Assembly (NCBI GenBank): GCA_946183145.1 | Contig: CAMGZM010000001.1 | Coordinates: 372,001-436,000 of the forward strand | Origin: an uncultured Fretibacterium sp. | GTDB taxonomy: Bacteria > Synergistota > Synergistia > Synergistales > Aminobacteriaceae | Length of the DNA: 64,000 bases | Direction: 5' to 3' | In this document: positions 24,661 to 34,268 of the stretch, one piece after another | How positions within the stretch are numbered: position 1 is the first letter of the stretch | Layout of the letters: every line of letters starts with the position of its first letter | The notes under the pieces: model-generated | Database searches by the model: none | What the model was told of the DNA's origin: nothing | What the model saw: the letters and a program-made list of their open reading frames with translations, nothing else | Position numbers and translations under genes: made by a program

Positions 24661-27600
24661 GTGCGAAAGACACAAAGATTATTTCTCCTCGTCTTGGCGT
24701 TAATTCTTTGCGCTTCTCAGGCGTTCGCGGCTTCATCACGTTCATCAATGCCGCCGGGAGTCAGAAGTTTTGCGCCAACAGGAACAGTGCCCGAAAATGT
24801 TTCGTTCATCATCGTTTTCACTTCACCGATGGTAACACGCGCCCAAGTCGGAAAGTCAATCACTCCCGAAAATATTTTGTTCCCGTTTGAAGTCAACCCG
24901 CCTTTACAGCTCGAAGGGAAATGGCAGAATGACAAGAAATTTACAGCGCGTTTGCTTTCACCTTTGAGGAACGCTACGACTTACACAGCAACATTGCGCG
25001 ATGACCTCAAAGACAGGCGCGGGAAATCTGTCGGCCCGGGTGATTTCCGCTTCAACACTGAGGGATTATCGCCTACTGATATTCGCGCTTCAATGGGCAG
25101 GGACGGTAATGCGTATTTCTCCCTCACGTTCAACATGAAGATTGACCCGGCGAGGCTTCAAGGCTTTATGCGTATCCTTAACGCTGACGGCCAAGAGATG
25201 AAGTACTCCCTCAACGGCGCGCTGCCTTCACGAACTATACGGGCTTCCGTTCCAGTCAAAAAGACTTCATCACGTCAGAAATTCACCGTGAAAATCTCAG
25301 CTGGACTCAAAGCTGGCGAGGGTGATTTAGGGATTGACCGCGATATTTCACAGAACGTAATACTTGATCCGGCGTTCATGGTTCAGGAGCTTCAAGCAGA
25401 AAGAGAGAACACTATACGCGCAAATCTCAATTTCGGCGCAGACCCTCAGACCGTGAAAAATTTTGTCCAGATTGAACCCGCCGCTGATGATGCAACATTT
25501 GAATCGGGATGGAGCGATGAAATTCTCTATATCCGCTCAAAAAGTTTCAAGCCCCGCTCGCGTTTCGTAATCACATTCAAGAAAGGTTTTCCCTCAAAAG
25601 GCGGTTTAGTCCTCAAAGAAGACTTCAAGCAGGCCGTAATAATGCCCGATTTAGAGCCGGAAATCACGCTCCCTTCAGCAGGAACATATTTAGCTCCGCT
25701 CAACAACGGGTTAATACCTGTGGAGCTTCTCAACGTCAGAAAACTTCAGATTGACTTGTGGCGGATGTATGAGAACAACATTCCTCACGTGCTTAATGAT
25801 GAGTATGAATACTTTGACAAGGACATAGCACACAGAGTTTTCACGAAAGAAATCCCCGTGAATTTGCCGCTCAATGAACGAGTGCGCAGAAGCATTCCTG
25901 TTGACGAAATGACTTCAGGCGACAGAGGGTTATTCCTCCTCACTGTGAGAAATTCTGACTCAGAGTGGTGGGACGAATCACAGCAGATGATAAGCCTTTC
26001 AGATTTGGGCGTTATCGCAAGAATGTGGGAGGACGGCGCGTTAATCTGGGTTAATTCTCTCACGTCAGAGAAAAGCAGAGGTGTAGCAGGCGCGAACGTC
26101 AAAATATTCTCCGACAAAAAGCAGCTCTTAGCTCAGGGAAAAACAGAAGCCGGAGGAGTCTTCTACTATCAATTGCCTGACGGAAAAACTTGGGACAATG
26201 ACAACAAGCCCGCAATCGCAGTAATCTCAAAAGGCAATGACCTCACATATTTACACCTCACACGCAATTTGCTTAACCGCGAAATTTTTGACACTTCCGG
26301 CCGTGAATGGTTCAAATCAGGTTATGACGGCGCAATATTTTCACCAAGAGATATTTACAGGACGGGTGAAAGTGCCGTGTTCAAGTTCATCGTGCGAAAT
26401 TCTGACCTCACTACGCCTGACGCATTCCCCGTTTTATTCATCGTCAAAGATACTTTAGGCCGAAAAGTCAAGCAGGAGTCAATCACTCTCAACGCAAAAG
26501 GAAGCGCAATAGCAAACCTCGATTTGCCCTCAAACGCTCTCACGGGAACATGGTCGGCATATATCGCAGTTCCTGGAAATGAGTCAAAGCCTATAGCCTC
26601 GTACAAGTTTCACGTTGAGGATTTTGCGCCCCCGCGTGTAGAAATTACGCTTAACACTCACAGGCCGTACTTGATTCACGGTGATACTTTCACGGCGGAT
26701 ATTTATGCGAAATGGCTTTTCGGTGTTGACGGCGCGAATTTGCCCTACAAAGTTTCATGGCGTGCTGTTGAAGGCAAGTTTTCACCGGCGCAGGACAGAT
26801 GGAAAGGCTACATATTCGGCGACTCTTCACGGAAATTTGCGGGCGATGAGGGCGAATTTGACCCCGAAAATCTCGACAATTTCGGCAAGGCCCGCGCATC
26901 TCTCGAACTCAACAGCGACTGGGAAGCACCTTCCGTAATCAACGTAACTTTACGCGCTGAAGTGCAGGAAGACTCCGGGCGTTGGGTTAATGCCTCAGTA
27001 ACAAGGCCGTATTACTCAGTGCCGTATGTGCTTGGCATTGCTCCCGAAAATGATTCGTTCAGCGTAAGGAACAGCGCAAAATTCAGAGTCGCCGCCATAA
27101 CTCCCAATGAAGAACCAGCAAACCCCGGCGAACTCACAGCAGAGTTGTGCAAGATAACATACAGCTACAACATGGTAGAAATTGACGGCCGAAAACGCTG
27201 GCAGTCAACAGAGGAAATACAGCCCGTAAGCGAAAAGAAATTAACCCTCAAAAATGGACTCGGTGATGTCTCATTCACGCCCGAAAGTTACGGGAATTAC
27301 CTCGTGAGAATCTCCGACAATGACGACAGCGCAAGGACAGTCTACAGATTTTACGCGTCAGATCCGGAATATTCCGGCGGCGGCTCTCAGCTAATCGACA
27401 GAATCGAAATCACTCCCGACAAAGACACTTACAGGCTCGGTGATACAGCGCACGTGAAAATCAAGGCTCCTTTCGGCGGTCTCATGATGATTACGGTTGA
27501 AGGCGCAAAACTGATTTCACGCAACGTTCGCGAGGTTGAGCAGTCCGAATTTACGTATGACATTCCTATTGTGCAGGATATGAGGCCAAATGTATGGCTG

Positions 27601-30018
27601 TCAGCGTGGCTTGTGCGTCCTGTTGTGGCTTCTGACGAAAAGCAATGGGCTTCTCACCGCGCTATAGGTCTCGCACGAATCAAAACCGACTTGTCCGATT
27701 ACCGCATAAACGTGGGAATCTCAGTCGCAAAGAAAGCAGAGCCATCCGCAAAACTCCCCGTAACAATCACGCTCAAGGGAGCAAGCGCAATGATTAGCGC
27801 AAATTCTGACGTAGCAATAGCCCTCGTTGATGACGGTGTATTAGGCATGACAAAATACAAAGTCCCCGACCTTCTGACTCATTTCTGGGGAATGAAGAAA
27901 CTTAACTCAGAAGGCTTTGACATGTACGACCAGTTAATACCCGTTGAGGACAGAGCGACAGAGATACTTCACCCCGGCGGTGATGCTGGCATGGATGCTT
28001 TTGCGCTTGACGGCAATATTCAGCGTTTCAAGATATTATCTCTCTTTGAGGGAGTCCTTTATCCTGATGAACGGGGCATAATTCAGACTGAACTTGATTT
28101 GCCGGAGTCGTCAACAAGAGGAAGGCTCTTTGTAGTTGCGGCTTCAGGAAGGAGCTTCGGTTTTGGCGAGGAAACTATAGAGATTGCGCGTGATATTGTT
28201 ACGGAGGCAGGGTTACCGAGATTTGCGGCGCCGGGCGATTCGTTCACAATTCCCGTCTCAGTCTTCAACACTTCAAGCCAGAACAAAGACGTGAAAATTA
28301 ATCTCTCTCCTATCGGTTTAATGCTCGATAATTCGTACGCGGAACTGAAAATCCCGGCCGGGTCAAAAGCCTCATTCACAGCAAAAGCTACAGCACTCGG
28401 AGGAGCAGACAACGCCTCATTGAGCATAGCAACATCATGGACGGAAAACGGCGCGGAAAAGTCATTCACGCAGGATATAGAGATGCCAGTCCGCCCCGCA
28501 TGGCCGACCGTAACATTAGCAGGCTCAGGAGTATTTCATGAGGGAAAAACTGAGCTTGATATACCGTTCGCAGATTTTGACGGGAAAATTACAGGCTCGC
28601 TTGCATTAGCCAATACCCCCGCCGTAAATGTGAATCAGGCTGTGAATTTCCTCACTCAATATCCTAACGGCTGTCTTGAGCAAACAATTTCGTGTGCGTG
28701 GCCGTTCCTCGCAGTTCCTGACGCAGTAGCCGAGCTTGATCCGTTAGTGTTCAGTGATGAGAATGTGAGACTGAAAGCAGAGTCAGCGATTACCCGCATA
28801 CAGTCTATGCAGTTGTACAACGGTGCGTTTGCTATGTGGCCGGGGACGACTCAGCCGTATAACTGGGGAAGTGTTTACGCGGCGCATTTCCTTTTGAGCG
28901 CGAAAAATGCCGGGATAAATTATCCTGAAGAAATGCTAACGGGAGTCATGAACTGGATACGTGAATTTCTTGCGTCAAATCCTGAGTACAAATATGACGG
29001 TGAAGAGAAAGACGACATGACAGCAAAAGCATACGCGGTGTATGTCCTTGTGCTTTCGGGTGAAAAGCCGCTGGGATGGATTGAGTACTTGCGCGAGAAT
29101 ATTGACAGCCTTCACCAGTCAGGAAGAATATATCTCGCAGGAGCGCAGGCAGTTGTTGACGGAAGAGCGGACGCACTCCGAAATCTTGAAATCGGAAAAC
29201 GCACGGGCTATTCAGGAATGACTCTTGAGTCTGACGCACGGAACACAGCAGTACTCCTCACAATGTGGCTTGATGTTGAGCCTTCCGCGCCTGAAGTTAC
29301 CGAGCTTGCAGCGAGATTAGCGGGCCTCAGGTGGTACAGCACGCAGGATAACTCATCGGCAATAGTCGCGCTTTCACGTTACAATGTTGAGACCGCCGGA
29401 GCAAAAAGCGAAATCACAGCGAACGTCAACACAGAGACTTCCGACAAACCTATTCTTTCATTCAAGAGCGGTGAAGGAACATCAGCCGTAAACATTAACG
29501 AGCTTCCGAAAAACGCAAATATTCTCATCGAGGCAAAAGGAGCGGGGCAGGGCTGTTACTCATGGAACATAACAGGAGTCCCGAAATCACAGCCGAAATC
29601 AGAGCGCAGGAATATCAATGTCGAGTGCGTATATTATGACGAGGCCGGGAATATCATCGACTTCACACAGCCTATTGATCACGGAAAAATCATCCGCGCA
29701 GTTATCAGCGTGAAGCCTTCTATGACCGTGAACAATCTCGCACTGAGCTACTTATTGCCCGCAGGTTTTGAGATCGACAATCCGAGACTCAATGACGGCC
29801 ATGAAGACTCAGAGTCATACACGGGAGTCGTGAGTGATATACGCGATGACAGAATCGTACTGTTCTTCGGGAGATTGTCGGGTGAAAGGTCTTACGGTTT
29901 CAGCATGAGAGCTGTTACGCGGGGAACGTTCAAGACTCCGCAGATAAGCGCAGCGGGAATGTATGACCCCTCAATCAGATTTACGGGAAATATTCAGCCC
30001 GATGTAACAATAAGGTAA
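24661..30018 (+). CDS. secreted alpha-2-macroglobulin family protein with thioester motif
   Basis: 1785 residues from GTG 24661, giving a signal peptide (LFLLVLALILCASQAFA, cleavage near residue 24). No lipobox is seen, unlike many bacterial homologues. Order of domains: N-terminal macroglobulin modules (MG-type, including TMYSPRD-like IFSPRDIYRTGE near 560), the A2M family domain (DIVTEAGLPRFAAPGDSF) and a thiol-ester domain with GCLEQ (Cys about 1338), then a terpenoid-cyclase-like helical region (NWGSVYAAHFLL) and a receptor-like C-terminal domain. It probably traps proteases in the periplasm. The usual partner PbpC (PBP1C) is not adjacent. Confidence 0.9.
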   Translation: MRKTQRLFLLVLALILCASQAFAASSRSSMPPGVRSFAPTGTVPENVSFIIVFTSPMVTRAQVGKSITPENILFPFEVNPPLQLEGKWQNDKKFTARLLSPLRNATTYTATLRDDLKDRRGKSVGPGDFRFNTEGLSPTDIRASMGRDGNAYFSLTFNMKIDPARLQGFMRILNADGQEMKYSLNGALPSRTIRASVPVKKTSSRQKFTVKISAGLKAGEGDLGIDRDISQNVILDPAFMVQELQAERENTIRANLNFGADPQTVKNFVQIEPAADDATFESGWSDEILYIRSKSFKPRSRFVITFKKGFPSKGGLVLKEDFKQAVIMPDLEPEITLPSAGTYLAPLNNGLIPVELLNVRKLQIDLWRMYENNIPHVLNDEYEYFDKDIAHRVFTKEIPVNLPLNERVRRSIPVDEMTSGDRGLFLLTVRNSDSEWWDESQQMISLSDLGVIARMWEDGALIWVNSLTSEKSRGVAGANVKIFSDKKQLLAQGKTEAGGVFYYQLPDGKTWDNDNKPAIAVISKGNDLTYLHLTRNLLNREIFDTSGREWFKSGYDGAIFSPRDIYRTGESAVFKFIVRNSDLTTPDAFPVLFIVKDTLGRKVKQESITLNAKGSAIANLDLPSNALTGTWSAYIAVPGNESKPIASYKFHVEDFAPPRVEITLNTHRPYLIHGDTFTADIYAKWLFGVDGANLPYKVSWRAVEGKFSPAQDRWKGYIFGDSSRKFAGDEGEFDPENLDNFGKARASLELNSDWEAPSVINVTLRAEVQEDSGRWVNASVTRPYYSVPYVLGIAPENDSFSVRNSAKFRVAAITPNEEPANPGELTAELCKITYSYNMVEIDGRKRWQSTEEIQPVSEKKLTLKNGLGDVSFTPESYGNYLVRISDNDDSARTVYRFYASDPEYSGGGSQLIDRIEITPDKDTYRLGDTAHVKIKAPFGGLMMITVEGAKLISRNVREVEQSEFTYDIPIVQDMRPNVWLSAWLVRPVVASDEKQWASHRAIGLARIKTDLSDYRINVGISVAKKAEPSAKLPVTITLKGASAMISANSDVAIALVDDGVLGMTKYKVPDLLTHFWGMKKLNSEGFDMYDQLIPVEDRATEILHPGGDAGMDAFALDGNIQRFKILSLFEGVLYPDERGIIQTELDLPESSTRGRLFVVAASGRSFGFGEETIEIARDIVTEAGLPRFAAPGDSFTIPVSVFNTSSQNKDVKINLSPIGLMLDNSYAELKIPAGSKASFTAKATALGGADNASLSIATSWTENGAEKSFTQDIEMPVRPAWPTVTLAGSGVFHEGKTELDIPFADFDGKITGSLALANTPAVNVNQAVNFLTQYPNGCLEQTISCAWPFLAVPDAVAELDPLVFSDENVRLKAESAITRIQSMQLYNGAFAMWPGTTQPYNWGSVYAAHFLLSAKNAGINYPEEMLTGVMNWIREFLASNPEYKYDGEEKDDMTAKAYAVYVLVLSGEKPLGWIEYLRENIDSLHQSGRIYLAGAQAVVDGRADALRNLEIGKRTGYSGMTLESDARNTAVLLTMWLDVEPSAPEVTELAARLAGLRWYSTQDNSSAIVALSRYNVETAGAKSEITANVNTETSDKPILSFKSGEGTSAVNINELPKNANILIEAKGAGQGCYSWNITGVPKSQPKSERRNINVECVYYDEAGNIIDFTQPIDHGKIIRAVISVKPSMTVNNLALSYLLPAGFEIDNPRLNDGHEDSESYTGVVSDIRDDRIVLFFGRLSGERSYGFSMRAVTRGTFKTPQISAAGMYDPSIRFTGNIQPDVTIR

Positions 30019-30032
30019 CAGGAAAATTTTTG

Positions 30033-30065
30033 TCCCCTCTGTATTAACGCAGGGGGGATTTTTGT
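30033..30065. terminator. bidirectional terminator
   Basis: CCCCTCTG pairs with CAGGGGGG; TTTTTG follows on the plus strand and ACAAAAATTTT precedes (T tract on the minus strand). It serves the macroglobulin gene and the convergent coiled-coil gene. Confidence 0.75.
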
Positions 30066-30841
30066 TATCTCATAAAGTACATGATGATGTTTATGATGAT
30101 GATGATGATATTCGCCGCTGACAAAATAACCGTGAACTTCATGAGCTTTGATGAAGATTTATTGTCATGATTTGATGTGTTGTGTTCTCCGTCAGAAAGA
30201 GCAGACAATTCATCTTTTACGGCTTCACGTACTTCATGAATCAACGCCGTATTATTCTCCTCAATCAATGCTGAAATTTCCCGCGACAATTCAGCAAGAG
30301 CTGTGCTGTGTGATTTGCTCTCAGCCCTGATTAATCCCTCAATGCCCGATAACGCTTCACTGTCAACAGAAGGCCGCAAAGTTTCAGGAATATTTGCGGA
30401 AAAATTTTCGTGGTTTTCTGCGTAAGTCTCAAAGAATGCTTTAATTCCCTGCGTCAAAGTATCAATTCTCCCTGAAATTTCTTCAAGCTCATTCAAGACA
30501 GGCTGATTATCCGGTGCAATTACTTCCTGAGGCTTAATGTTAGACTGCAAAATATCGGGCAGGCGGTCAAGAGATTTTCTCATTGCTGAAATTTCCTCAA
30601 GCACATTCCCAACAGACTGCATGATTATGCTTCGTCCAGCGCGTGAGTCGTCAGCAGAAGAACGCAGAGTCTTGACGATTTCGGAGCGCAAATCCTGAGA
30701 AGCTCTGTTAGTGCGTTCAATTGCGCCAGAAAAATCGGTTGACGGGATTGCAGATGCAAGGGATTTTGTGAGAGAAGGGAGAATCATAGCAGCGAGTTCA
30801 GAGACTAAGCGGGCAGTAGTAGGGTCTAAATCGTCGGGCAT
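30065..30841 (-). CDS. tail-anchored coiled-coil protein, function unknown
   Basis: 258 residues. Long helical, heptad-rich region (about 30-215; LEEISAMRKSLDRLPDIL, ELEEISGRIDTLTQGIK), a low-complexity polar linker (DGEHNTSNHDNKSSS) and one C-terminal helix of mostly Ile (IIIIIINIIMYFM). No signal peptide, so the bulk should be cytosolic and held to the membrane by the tail. I do not recognise a family; it loosely resembles the signalling helices of chemoreceptors but has no hairpin tip motif. Divergent from hemC. Confidence 0.65.
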   Translation of the reverse strand: MPDDLDPTTARLVSELAAMILPSLTKSLASAIPSTDFSGAIERTNRASQDLRSEIVKTLRSSADDSRAGRSIIMQSVGNVLEEISAMRKSLDRLPDILQSNIKPQEVIAPDNQPVLNELEEISGRIDTLTQGIKAFFETYAENHENFSANIPETLRPSVDSEALSGIEGLIRAESKSHSTALAELSREISALIEENNTALIHEVREAVKDELSALSDGEHNTSNHDNKSSSKLMKFTVILSAANIIIIIINIIMYFMR

Positions 30842-30905
30842 GGTAAAATTTTCAGCTCCAATTAAAATTTGAGATGAGACAAGTATATATCATGAAGGTG
30901 AAAAT

Positions 30906-31757
30906 TTGCGTATAAGAATAGGCACGAGGCCAAGCCCTTTAGCGTTATCGCAGGCGGGAATAATTGCGAATGTGATAAAAACTTCATGGCCGGATGCAGA
31001 AATAATCACAGTCCCAATCAAAACAACAGGCGACCGAAATATGACTCCATTCAGCACAGACCCTCAGGGGATAAAAGGAATGTTTACGCGTGAGATTGAA
31101 GAAGGGTTATTGCATGGTGAGATTGATATAGCAGTACACAGCTTGAAGGATTTGCCCGTGAACATGAATCCCGAACTGCCTATAGTGGCGTATTCACGGC
31201 GGGGGAATCCTTTTGACGCGCTGTTGATGAACGGGAGCGGGAATGTTATCGGCTCATCGTCATTGCGGAGGCGTTTGCAGATTGAGAGATTATATCCTGA
31301 CATGAAGGTTATACCCGTTCGCGGCAATGTAGGAACGAGACTCAAGAAACTTGATGACGGTGAAATCTCCGGGCTTGTGTTAGCGGCCTGCGGTCTTCAG
31401 AGATTGGGACTGACTCACAGGATTGCTCATATATTTACGGCTGATGAGATTATGCCCTCAGCGTGTCAGGGGATAATAGCGTGCCAGGGGCGTGCGGGTG
31501 AAAATTACTCGTGGCTATCGTGCGTTGATGATGATGATTCACGTGATTGCGCGATTGCTGAGAGGAGTTTTTCGCGCTGTCTTGGTGCTGGGTGCAATAT
31601 TCCGGCGGGAGTTTACGCGGAAATTCACGGGGAAATTATGACGCTTAAGGGGTTATACATTGATGATACGGGGAAATTTCACCGGGGAAAAATTTCGGGA
31701 AATCGCAGAGAATGTTCAAGTTTAGGACAAATATTAGCGGAGATGATATTACGATGA
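30906..31757 (+). CDS. hemC: porphobilinogen deaminase (hydroxymethylbilane synthase)
   Basis: 283 residues, TTG start 9 bases after GAAGGTG. Catalytic Asp in HSLKDLP (D82), substrate-binding Arg cluster SSSLRRRLQ and the dipyrromethane cofactor Cys in LGAGCNIPAG (C230). Joins four porphobilinogens into hydroxymethylbilane in tetrapyrrole synthesis. Overlaps the next gene by ATGA, so the two are coupled. The C-terminal domain is short but complete. Confidence 0.95.
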   Translation: MRIRIGTRPSPLALSQAGIIANVIKTSWPDAEIITVPIKTTGDRNMTPFSTDPQGIKGMFTREIEEGLLHGEIDIAVHSLKDLPVNMNPELPIVAYSRRGNPFDALLMNGSGNVIGSSSLRRRLQIERLYPDMKVIPVRGNVGTRLKKLDDGEISGLVLAACGLQRLGLTHRIAHIFTADEIMPSACQGIIACQGRAGENYSWLSCVDDDDSRDCAIAERSFSRCLGAGCNIPAGVYAEIHGEIMTLKGLYIDDTGKFHRGKISGNRRECSSLGQILAEMILR

Positions 31758-33163
31758 CGGGGAAAATATATCTTGTCGGGGCCGGGCCGGGCGATTTGGG
31801 ATTGATGACGCTGCGAGGGCTTGAAGTTTTGCGGCGTTCTGACGTAGTAATCTATGATCATCTTGTAGGCGAGGGGATTATTGCATTGATTCCGAATAAC
31901 GCACAGAGGATTTACGCGGGAAAAATTGCGGGGCATCATGAGCTTTCACAGAAGGAAATTGAGTCGGCCATGATTGAGCGTGCATTGTCGGGAAAAATCG
32001 TAGTTCGTCTCAAGGGCGGAGATCCGTTTTTGTTCGGGAGAGGAGGCGAGGAGGCAGAAGCGATTATGGAGGCTGGTATAGATTTCGAGGTAATACCGGG
32101 TGTAACGTCGGCGGTAAGTGTTGCGGCTTATGCGGGAATCCCCGTAACACACAGAAATTTTTGCAGCGGCGTAAACATTTTCACGGCTCATGACAAACGC
32201 AATCTCATTCCCGATTTCAGCGAAACAACGTCAATATTCTTGATGGGCGTGGGAAATTCTGAGTCATTGCAGAGAAAACTTCTTGAGACAATGAGACCTG
32301 ATACACCCTGCGCAATAATCGAGAACGGAACGACATCACGACAGCGCACAATACGCACAACGCTTTCACATCTTCATTCGTCAATCGTCAGCAAAAACAT
32401 TAATCCTCCTTCTGTTATAGTTGTGGGAAAAGTATCAAGCCTCAACCTAGAATGGCGGTCAAAACTTCCTCTCGCCAGAAAAAGAATCATCATCACTCGC
32501 CCCGAAAACCGGGCAGAAATTTTAGCGTCAAAGCTCCGTGATATGGGAGCAGAAGTAATCATGCTTCCTACGATAAAGACACGCATTCTTCACGGTGCAA
32601 TTGATGATGTGAATTTGAGCAGCTATGACTGGGCGGGATTTACGAGCGTTACAGGTGTTGAGGCGTTAATGACTCTCCTGCGTGAAAACGGGCGTGATAT
32701 TCGCGAGCTGGACGGGAAAATAGCGGCTATAGGTTCTGCGACAAAAGAGGCTCTCACATCGCACGGGCTGAAAGTTGACTATGTGCCGGAAGTTTTTGAC
32801 GGTTATCACATGGCCGGGGGGCTTGCGAAATTCGGGGGAAAAATTTTGATGTTCCGTGCTGAAAATGGGACTCCTGAGATTGATGAAGTTTTCACGAAAT
32901 ACGGAATTGATTTCACTAACATTTGTATTTACAGGATTGATTATGTAAAATTGTCTCACGTTCCAGATTTTGCAGACATAATAGTATTCACATCGTCTTC
33001 AACCGTGAGGGGCTTCGCACAGAGTACAGACTCATTGCGTGAAACGTTAGCTGTGTGCATAGGACATCAAACGGCTGACGAGGCATTGAAGGCGGGATTT
33101 TCGCGTTTGAGAGTTGCGGAACAGGCTGATATTGATTCGCTTGTTGAAGCCTGTGCGCGATAA
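31754..33163 (+). CDS. cobA-hemD: fused uroporphyrinogen-III C-methyltransferase and uroporphyrinogen-III synthase
   Basis: 469 residues from the ATG at 31754, which overlaps the hemC stop; an earlier in-frame start at 31712 adds unrelated residues. Residues 1-240 are the SUMT domain (VGAGPGDLGLMTLRGLE, GGDPFLFGRGGEE, VIPGVTSAVSVAAYAGIPVTHR). Residues 250-469 are the HemD domain (RIIITRPENRAEILASKLRDMGAE, VFTSSSTVRGF). The pair makes uroporphyrinogen III and then precorrin-2, leading to siroheme or cobalamin; no decarboxylation genes for heme are present nearby. Confidence 0.95.
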   Translation: MTGKIYLVGAGPGDLGLMTLRGLEVLRRSDVVIYDHLVGEGIIALIPNNAQRIYAGKIAGHHELSQKEIESAMIERALSGKIVVRLKGGDPFLFGRGGEEAEAIMEAGIDFEVIPGVTSAVSVAAYAGIPVTHRNFCSGVNIFTAHDKRNLIPDFSETTSIFLMGVGNSESLQRKLLETMRPDTPCAIIENGTTSRQRTIRTTLSHLHSSIVSKNINPPSVIVVGKVSSLNLEWRSKLPLARKRIIITRPENRAEILASKLRDMGAEVIMLPTIKTRILHGAIDDVNLSSYDWAGFTSVTGVEALMTLLRENGRDIRELDGKIAAIGSATKEALTSHGLKVDYVPEVFDGYHMAGGLAKFGGKILMFRAENGTPEIDEVFTKYGIDFTNICIYRIDYVKLSHVPDFADIIVFTSSSTVRGFAQSTDSLRETLAVCIGHQTADEALKAGFSRLRVAEQADIDSLVEACAR

Positions 33164-33184
33164 ATATTTTCGGGAGGTAATATT

Positions 33185-34147
33185 ATGCGTAAAATTATTT
33201 GTGCGTTGTTGTTTGTTGCGTTGATGAGTTCTGTTGTTTCCGCTGAAGTTCAGCACGCAAGCAAGACTCTTCCTGTTGAGATTGTGAAGAATCCCATCAG
33301 CCTTTACGAGAATATACCGTTCAATTCTGGGCGTGAGCGCGGTGCTCAGATGTTCACGCTTGCAATGGATATTCTTCAGCCCGACAGCAAAACACCATTG
33401 CCGTTAATCGTCTACATATCCGGCGGCGGTTTCATAATGGCTCCGAAAAACAACTGGATTCAGCAGAGAATGAGACTCGCTGAGGCTGGTTATGTCGTTG
33501 CGAGCATTGAATACCGTCATGCGCCGCTGTCAAAGTTCCCGTTGCCATTAGAGGACTGCAAACTTGCCATAAGATGGCTGCGCGCACATGCGAATCAATA
33601 CAACATTGACGTGAACAGAGTCGGCGTTTTGGGTAACAGCGCGGGCGGTTATCTCTCGTCATTTGTGGGCGTTACGAACGGAATGAAGGAATTTGACAAG
33701 GGCGACTTCCTGGAATTTTCGAGCGATGTATTATGCGCTGTCGATATTTTCGGAATCTCTGAAGTAATGAGCATCGGAGACGATTACCCCGAAGAAGAAC
33801 GCAAGCTCCACGACTCAGCCGGAATCACTGAAGCAATGTGGGTTAAAGGCGTTCCGGGGTTCGGAGGCCCTGACGGAGGCGTGAAAGATTTTCCGGAAGA
33901 GTCAAAGAAGGCAAGCCCGTTGTATTACGTCAGCGAAAAATCCGTGCCAATGCTCTTGATGCACGGCGACAAAGACAAATCAGTATCACCGAGCCAGACC
34001 GACAAACTTTATCAGGCGTTGAAAGCAAAAGGAGTCGAGGCTGAAAGATACGTTATTCCCGGAGCTGTTCACGGCGGACCGCATTGGGTTCAAGAGCCTG
34101 TGATGAAAATTATGGTTGACTTTTTCGACAAATACCTCAAGAAATGA
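33185..34147 (+). CDS. secreted alpha/beta-hydrolase esterase
   Basis: 320 residues, signal peptide cleaved near VSA/E (20). Oxyanion loop YISGGGF (78-83), nucleophile S152 in GNSAGG, acid in HGDKDKSVSP (about 258-260) and His in VHGGPHW (about 293-297), all in order for the HSL/BD-FAE esterase group. Probably a periplasmic or secreted carboxylesterase; substrates cannot be deduced. GGGAGG precedes the ATG. It follows cobA-hemD by 21 bases but has no functional link to it. Confidence 0.88.
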   Translation: MRKIICALLFVALMSSVVSAEVQHASKTLPVEIVKNPISLYENIPFNSGRERGAQMFTLAMDILQPDSKTPLPLIVYISGGGFIMAPKNNWIQQRMRLAEAGYVVASIEYRHAPLSKFPLPLEDCKLAIRWLRAHANQYNIDVNRVGVLGNSAGGYLSSFVGVTNGMKEFDKGDFLEFSSDVLCAVDIFGISEVMSIGDDYPEEERKLHDSAGITEAMWVKGVPGFGGPDGGVKDFPEESKKASPLYYVSEKSVPMLLMHGDKDKSVSPSQTDKLYQALKAKGVEAERYVIPGAVHGGPHWVQEPVMKIMVDFFDKYLKK

Positions 34148-34163
34148 CGTAAAGTGAAAAGTG

Positions 34164-34200
34164 ATTCCCCTTGTGAGAAATTGCAGGGGGAATTTTTTTA
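34164..34200 (+). terminator. terminator after the esterase gene (repeat copy 1)
   Basis: ATTCCCC and GGGGGAAT arms around TTGTGAGAAATTGCA, then TTTTTTT. Nearly identical to 34905-34940, apart from a two-base difference in the loop, so the two form a direct repeat flanking the DUF4230 remnant. Confidence 0.85.
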
Positions 34201-34202
34201 TG

Positions 34203-34229
34203 TTGATTTTTTTTGTGTAATATTATAAA
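34203..34229 (+). promoter_or_regulatory. possible promoter of the DUF4230 gene
   Basis: TTGATT and TATAAA separated by 15 bases, right after the terminator and 40 bases before the ATG at 34269. Weak but the only candidate. Confidence 0.3.
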
Positions 34230-34268
34230 CATATATCCATAAAATTTTTATGAGGAGGAATTTTTCTG

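Noticed and set aside
30070..30115. ATGATGATG-like microsatellite
   Set aside because: It encodes the Ile-rich membrane tail of the minus-strand protein.
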